This document shows, in pieces, positions 58,376 to 64,000 of a stretch of DNA of 64,000 bases. The position numbers were made by a program, and so were the translations under genes. The notes below the pieces were generated by a model that searched no databases, had not been told where the DNA came from, and saw nothing but the letters and a program-made list of their open reading frames with translations. How positions within the stretch are numbered: position 1 is the first letter of the stretch; each line of letters opens with the position of its first letter. Source of the DNA: Cardinalis cardinalis (taxonomy: Eukaryota > Chordata > Aves > Passeriformes > Cardinalidae); the NCBI GenBank assembly GCA_014549065.1, contig JACDOX010000167.1, positions 990,574 through 1,054,573 on the forward strand, in the 5' to 3' direction.

Positions 58376-61300
58376 GCTCTGCTCCCTGCCTGGGCTCACT
58401 GCACCTCAGGGCATCTCTGCATCCCCCTTGATGAATTTCAGGGTCTTGGTGCTCACATTCATCTAATCCCTTCGCACTGAGGCTGTGTCAGGTGTCAGCC
58501 CCCCTTGTCTAGTGGCACCTGAGGCTTGGCTGAAGGCTTATCCCTGTAGGTACCCCCTGATGGAAAGTCCTGGGTCAGCCTTCAGGTGCCTCAGTCACTA
58601 CTGGCCACCCACCAGCCTTTCAGCAGTTGGTGGTGACCCTTGGAGTCCAGCACAGCTTTCCCTGGGGAAATTCTTGCTTGCTGTTTGCACATTGAGAAAT
58701 TGCTTCTGAGATTTCTGCCCCACAATGGGTCTTACAGCAATTCCCACTTCCTGTACTGATCCTCACCAAGCCACATCTCTCTCTCCCCCAGAGAGCACAG
58801 AGCCCTTTGACTCCTGCATGGATAATCCCCAGCCCCCAGCCCTCCCTCCCCCTGCACCCATATTGCAGCAGAAATCACAGAAACTGGGGGTCAGAGACCA
58901 CACAATGTCTCTGTGCACCCTCTGCTCTGGCTGAGCCCAGGCAGTATGTCCCAGGCAGACAGCAACACCCAAAAATCTCCTTCAGGATGATCCATCTCCA
59001 GAACAGAATAAAGATTTGGGTGATCCAGCTGCGACATTTCCGCACAGGCTGGAGCTTTGCATCCCAAAAGCAGCCTCAGCTAGTTTTATACAAAGACGTT
59101 AACGAAATTCAGGATATCTTGGTTTTGAAAGCACTGCATAATTGCAAGCTGTTATTGTCTGAAACCGCATTTGCAAGATGCAGTCTCAACAGCCAGGCAG
59201 CTTGGGGAAAAGAAGCACTTGTTCAGTGTGGGAGAAGCTCCTGCAGAGGATACAATACCCTTGCCAAGCATTCACAGGCCTTCAGCTGCCCAAGCACCAC
59301 AATTTTCAAGCAGAAACTTGCGGACAACATCCTACTCAAATTACCCCCAGCTCCTGCCCTAAGCTCAGCTAACAGCTTTTCTGTTCCATTCCTCTGTGTG
59401 CCGTACAGAAGCCTTCATCACACCCTCAGCATCAGGCAGCAAAGCCGGTGTTTTTTTGCAAAGGGGCAGGACCACAAGATCCCTACTCTGAATCACAACA
59501 TCCAGAAAGCTCTGGCAAAGCCTTTGTGCACGCATTTCAAACCCACCCATAGCCCTGTTGCAGACTGAGCCATGCAAGCACTTGTGACTCCTTCTTGACT
59601 CCTTTCCCTCACCTGCCTTGAAAAGCAGAGACAAGACTGGGAAATGCTGGGTTTGATGAGCGTTGGCAAAACCACAAGGGTGAGCATTGCCTCAGGCATA
59701 GGATTCAGTGAGGGACTATAGCACCCCAGGAAGAGTACGGCTGGGTTTTGTCTGTAGCTTTGTTGTTACATTTCATCCAGAAAGCTCAACTATTTTGGGC
59801 AGGATCCTGCATCTGCTCAAGCTCTGATCAATGGCTCAGCAAAGGTTCAAGTGACAAGTTCAGTCTTTCCCTGCAGGACATCCCTCAGTCAGGAGAGGTG
59901 GCCACATGCACTCCCCATCACTGTCCTGCCAGAAATAGAAAATCCATGCATATCCCTTCACTCATCCCAACTTTGGAGGACTTGTTAGGTCATATAAAAC
60001 TTAGACTGTGCCTTCTTGATATCACTTGGACTTGGGAGCCAGATTTTGCAGTGCATCCATTTTTTGTGATGCATGGGACAGTCCTGTTTGAAATCTGGCC
60101 ACAGACCGATGGTCAGGTATTTGTGGCCAAAGACCCTGACTTCAATTTGAGGCCTTCCTCCTATGGCCTGTGGGTGAGTGTGGGCAGGACTTTCTGGAGT
60201 GTCCCAGGTCCTCCAGGATCCCTGAGGGATGAGGATAGCTCAGAGTCAGACAACACCCCTGCCAGATGATGCAGTGGATGCTGCAAGCCCACTCGAGTTC
60301 AACAGGAGATCAGAGTATGGGGGAGAGACCCTCTGCTAAACACAGACAGCTGAAAACTCACACAGTGGCCAGCATCCCCAGCCCCTGGCCACCAATAACC
60401 ACGTAGGAGGGTGGCTGGGCTGGTGGCCAGGTACAGCTTTGCATGGCCTGGCAGCATCAGTGTTAACTGGGCTCTGCCCTGGCCTGCCGAGAGTGCACAT
60501 TTGCCTGCAGAGCTGTGTTTCCAGAACACTCCTTGCAATTACATGCCCTGCCACAGTTATTAATATTTATTAGGCTCAATTATTCATGGCCTCTTTAGGA
60601 TCCTGTTGTTTAAGTCCAGCTTGAGATCTCCAGGCTAGCAATCACAAAAGTTGCTTTCCAGAGGAATTACAGTAAATCAAACCGTTGGAAATGTTGCAAG
60701 CAGATGTAAAACTCACAGGCAGAGCTGCCTAGAAAAGAGCCTCATGTCCAGCACTCAGAGGCCCATATGTGCTACATATGAGCCTCCTGGGGTGGGATGC
60801 AGGGTTGTGGGACACCACATTCCTTCTCCCTGCCACCTGCACAGCGGTCACACTGACCATCTCCTTCTGAGTCTGCAGGGGATTACAGCCCAAGAATAAT
60901 GGCTTGGAGGCTTTTCCCTGTCAAAAGGGCACATGGTGAGGATGGAGAACAAAGCAGGATGTTTGTGACAAAGCAGGCAGCAGCTAGGAGGCTGCAGCCT
61001 GTCCTGGTGGCTGAGGCACGGCTGTGACCAGGGAAGTCCTTGTCCCAGCTCCTGGCTGGTGCTTCCCCATAGTGGGGAAGCCACGGGCAGGGTGCAGGAT
61101 CCAGGAGGGATTCACCAGGGTATCCTGCCCAGCGAGCATAACCCTCGGCACAGGGCACCCCACTGAGACCTCCCAGACTGCTCCATCCATGGAGCCAGCA
61201 GCACCCACACAGCCCCGAGAGGGAGGATTTGCCGTCCTGCCCTGTTGATGTCCAGATTTGCCCTGTGGCCAGGTCTGGGTGAGCCCCAGCAGCCAGCTCT

Positions 61301-64000
61301 GAGCTCACCAGCCCCTGAGGGTGTACAGGAGGAGGCAGGGGTCTGCCCACACAGCATCTGCAGCAGATGGGAGCTTCCAGGGCTGCACTCTGTCAGCAGA
61401 AAGCCATCTGGGGCACTCAGAGGTGCTCAGCAAGGCTGATAAGCTGACTGTGATGGCCCGGCTGTCTCAGGCTCTTGCAAAGCCTGAGGGCAACCCCAGA
61501 GCTTGTCCTGCATAGCCTGGGCTGCACTCCTGCTGCTGACCTCTGCATCTGCTCCAGCCTGAGGCTCCCAGGAGCCATCCCCAAACCATGGCCACTTCAG
61601 TGGCTCTTCCCATCACAGAAATAACAGGTGGGACAGGAAACTTGCAGGGGATCCACAGGCCACAGGCAGGGTCCCCCAGGCCATTGGGCATGGCACAGGT
61701 CCCTGAAACCCTTGTGACCAGCATGAGGAGGCAGTTTCTGGTGGTGCTGGCTGTTGGGGCGTGTGAAGATTGCATGGATGCCTGGGAGAGGAAGGAGAGA
61801 ACTCATTCCAGAGAAACAGGCTTCTTTCTTCCAGCTCCCTCCCTCCACAAGCACTGGTCTCTGGAGAGCTGGGGCCTCTGAGGAGCAAAGCATNGCAGGG
61901 AGGAGGTGCATGGCCAGGAGGGAGCAGGGTCTTCTCCAGAGACCAAGAAACTCCTGAGGAGCGGCCTTGCCCACAGTGATTCACAGCTGAGCCACATGGC
62001 CAGCGTGAAGGGATGGAGTGACTTGCTCAGCACAGAGGAGGAGGAACACAGGGGCCTCAAGGGAAGTAGTGCTACNTGTCAAAACCTTAGCAATGAAAAG
62101 GGAAAAGGGACTGTCTGCCTCTACTCCACAGCCAGGGCCACAGCCCTGTGCCACCAGGCTCACATGACACTCAGGGAGGTGACAGAGTCCAGCCAGGGGA
62201 TGCTGGGGGGGAGAGGAACAGGACAGAGGCAATCAGACACCAGAGCAAGGCCCATCCCAAGGAACAGGATGCCAAAAGGGCCACATGTCACCCTCAAAAA
62301 ATTGGTTTCCTTGTAGGTCATCCTTTCTCTGACCTGCCCTGCCCCCTTACCATCTCCCCTGTGTACCTGCAGCAGCTGATGTCTCCTGTTCATGCCATGC
62401 CTCTCCTTGGCCCAAGATCTGCAAGTAACTAAAATCTGCTCTGCTCTGGGCTCTAGCATGGCTCAGAGTATAAAATTTTGATCTGTTAAATGGGTTTTCA
62501 GAGGAAGCTGGACGTGTGAAGGAAGACACATCCGCCTCCATTTCCCCTCCTGGGGCAGTTCCCTTGCCTGCATCACGCAGGCCGCTGCTGAGACACGGCA
62601 GCAGGGCTGGCAGGCAAGGAAGGGCTCATGCCCTACCAGTGCTGGCAGGAAAAAGCAGCCCAGAGCCTGCTTTGCAGGGCTGGAGAAGCTGAAAGGGCTG
62701 ATCCAGCTCACAGATAGATCAAGCAGAGCAAAGATGTGGATTTGGAAGAAGAGAGGAGGGACAGGGTCTCACCCAGAGGGCAGGGTAGACAATCAACCCA
62801 GCTCCAGAAAGCAGGGCAGGCACATGCCAGCTGCCCCTGGGAGGGAGAATCCTGCTCTTTACCCTGGGATGACAGAAAGCTGGGGACAAAGAGGGGACAG
62901 ACCCTCTGAGCTGTAACATCTGCCCCACATCACAGCCCAGGCCACCTTTTTTAACCTCCTCCACCGAGCCATCCCACCAGGTGCCTGCACCACCAGCCCA
63001 GCCAGCTTTGGGGGTGACAGGTCCCCAGAACCAGCAGCCACAACTCATCCCCCATCCTGCTCAGGGTCCTGGGCTCCCTCATCGCCCAGCCCTCCCCTCA
63101 CCCTGCTGAAGGAATCAATATGATCCCATCCCCAGTAGTGCCTCCAGCAGGCAGGGGCATTTTTTTGTTCCCCAAAAAGCCTCCAAGTCCCAGCAAGAGC
63201 TGTTTTAATCAGAGCTTTCTGCCCTGCAGGACTCAGCGTGGGGTAGTGGAAAAGGCACAGGCACAGCCCTTTTACTCTCTCCCCTCCCTTCAACCCTCTG
63301 TTTGGCTTCCTCTCCTCTTTTAATTCACACCCCCCACTCCCCCCTCCACATTTCAAGCCTGCTTGGTAAATGTTTGAAAGTGAAGCTGATGTGGTTGGTA
63401 TGGCAACACCAGGCTGGGGCCCTTGCCTGAAACCCCAAACACACAATTAGCTGATTAAGAGGAGAGGCAGTGGCGTGCTGGGGCTCTGATGCTCTGCGGG
63501 GCTGTTCCAAATTACCCCATCAGGGGTGCTTGGAGGTTCCCAAGAGGGAAGACAGGGAGCGTGCACAGCCCCTCACATGGGTAAAGGTTTTCCAGGCTTG
63601 GAGAGGGAGCTTTTTCAGGAAGCCAGTCTGTAGCACGCTGCAGTAGGGAACAGGGCTGATAGAGATGCCAAAAGCAACGTGGAGCCTGCTGGACCACTTG
63701 CAAGCACCATGTCCCTGTCCAGATTGCAGCATCCAGAAGNCTGGGATCACTGCAGGTCACACCAGGTCCCATCTGCGTGTTAGAACAGGACCCAGCTGTG
63801 CCCCAGGGGGATTCAGTGGCCAGATCCAGCACTCACAGCTCTCAGCTAAGAGGAGAAGATAGGAAAGGAGCTGTGTGAGAGGAGAGGGATAAAGAGAGGA
63901 AGAATCACTCTCCTCTAGAGCCAGATGGGCTCTGCCTCCAGCCCTGAGGGCTGCCTGCTTGTCCCCAGCTCCCTAAACATATCATGGTGCCCTTGCCAGC
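58376..64000. other. No supported gene to the right edge
   Basis: Contains a 253-codon plus-strand open frame (58,807-59,568) without N or recognised domain, and AT-rich patches near 60,555-60,700 and 63,315-63,470 that could be conserved non-coding DNA. No PHF24, DNAJB5 or other expected neighbour was recognised. Confidence 0.45.

Noticed and set aside
1..64000. tRNA, rRNA, CRISPR, operons or bacterial-type features
   Set aside because: None seen; the sequence is a vertebrate genomic window.

Overview
This is vertebrate genomic DNA, almost certainly from a bird and probably a songbird. The evidence is CR1 LINE tails ending in the avian ATTCTATGA-type octamers, several LTRs whose sequence I recall from avian and passerine genomes, split genes with GT/AG introns, and the absence of bacterial gene organisation. 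The DNA looks GC-moderate to GC-rich. Well over a hundred isolated single Ns are scattered through it, so it is a draft-quality or masked assembly. The species and family-level LTR attributions rest on memory, not on a search.

Only two genes can be supported, and they belong together. Both are CC chemokines on the minus strand, about 8 kb apart and in tandem. CCL21 (coding exons 34,502-33,491) lies upstream of CCL19 (coding exons 25,417 to about 23,552). Each has a signal-peptide exon, a DCCL exon and a third-cysteine/C-terminal exon, with intron phases 1 then 2 as in other CC chemokine genes. Each has a TATA-like box at a sensible distance. CCL21 also has a consensus NF-kB site about 170 bp upstream of its ATG, and CCL19 has an ISRE-like element directly upstream of its TATA box. 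In mammals these are the two ligands of CCR7, which draw dendritic cells and naive T cells into lymphoid tissue. Their order and orientation match the human 9p13 pair. Neither gene is broken.

The rest of the window shows no convincing protein-coding gene. Left of CCL19 (1-23.4 kb) there is unannotatable DNA with a 39-bp minisatellite (8 copies, 5.5 kb), a degenerate ~33-bp array beside it, a 3-copy repeat at 9.7 kb, and a clean solo LTR at 21.08-21.47 kb with a perfect 6-bp target-site duplication. Right of CCL21 (35-64 kb) the sequence is rich in old mobile elements. These are CR1 fragments on both strands (35.5, 41.0, 41.5, 44.1-44.95, 52.1-52.6 and 58.2-58.4 kb), three LTR or LTR-like elements (39.2-39.8, 41.86-42.44 and 54.74-55.36 kb), and a two-copy unnamed repeat (40.5-41.0 and 45.7-46.4 kb) whose first half is inverted in one copy. 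The last ~9 kb includes AT-richer patches that could be conserved non-coding DNA.

I see no new multi-gene system. The most interesting material is the intact CCR7-ligand pair, its compact promoters, the AT-hook-like motif in the very basic CCL21 tail, and the mobile-element remodelling of the flanks.
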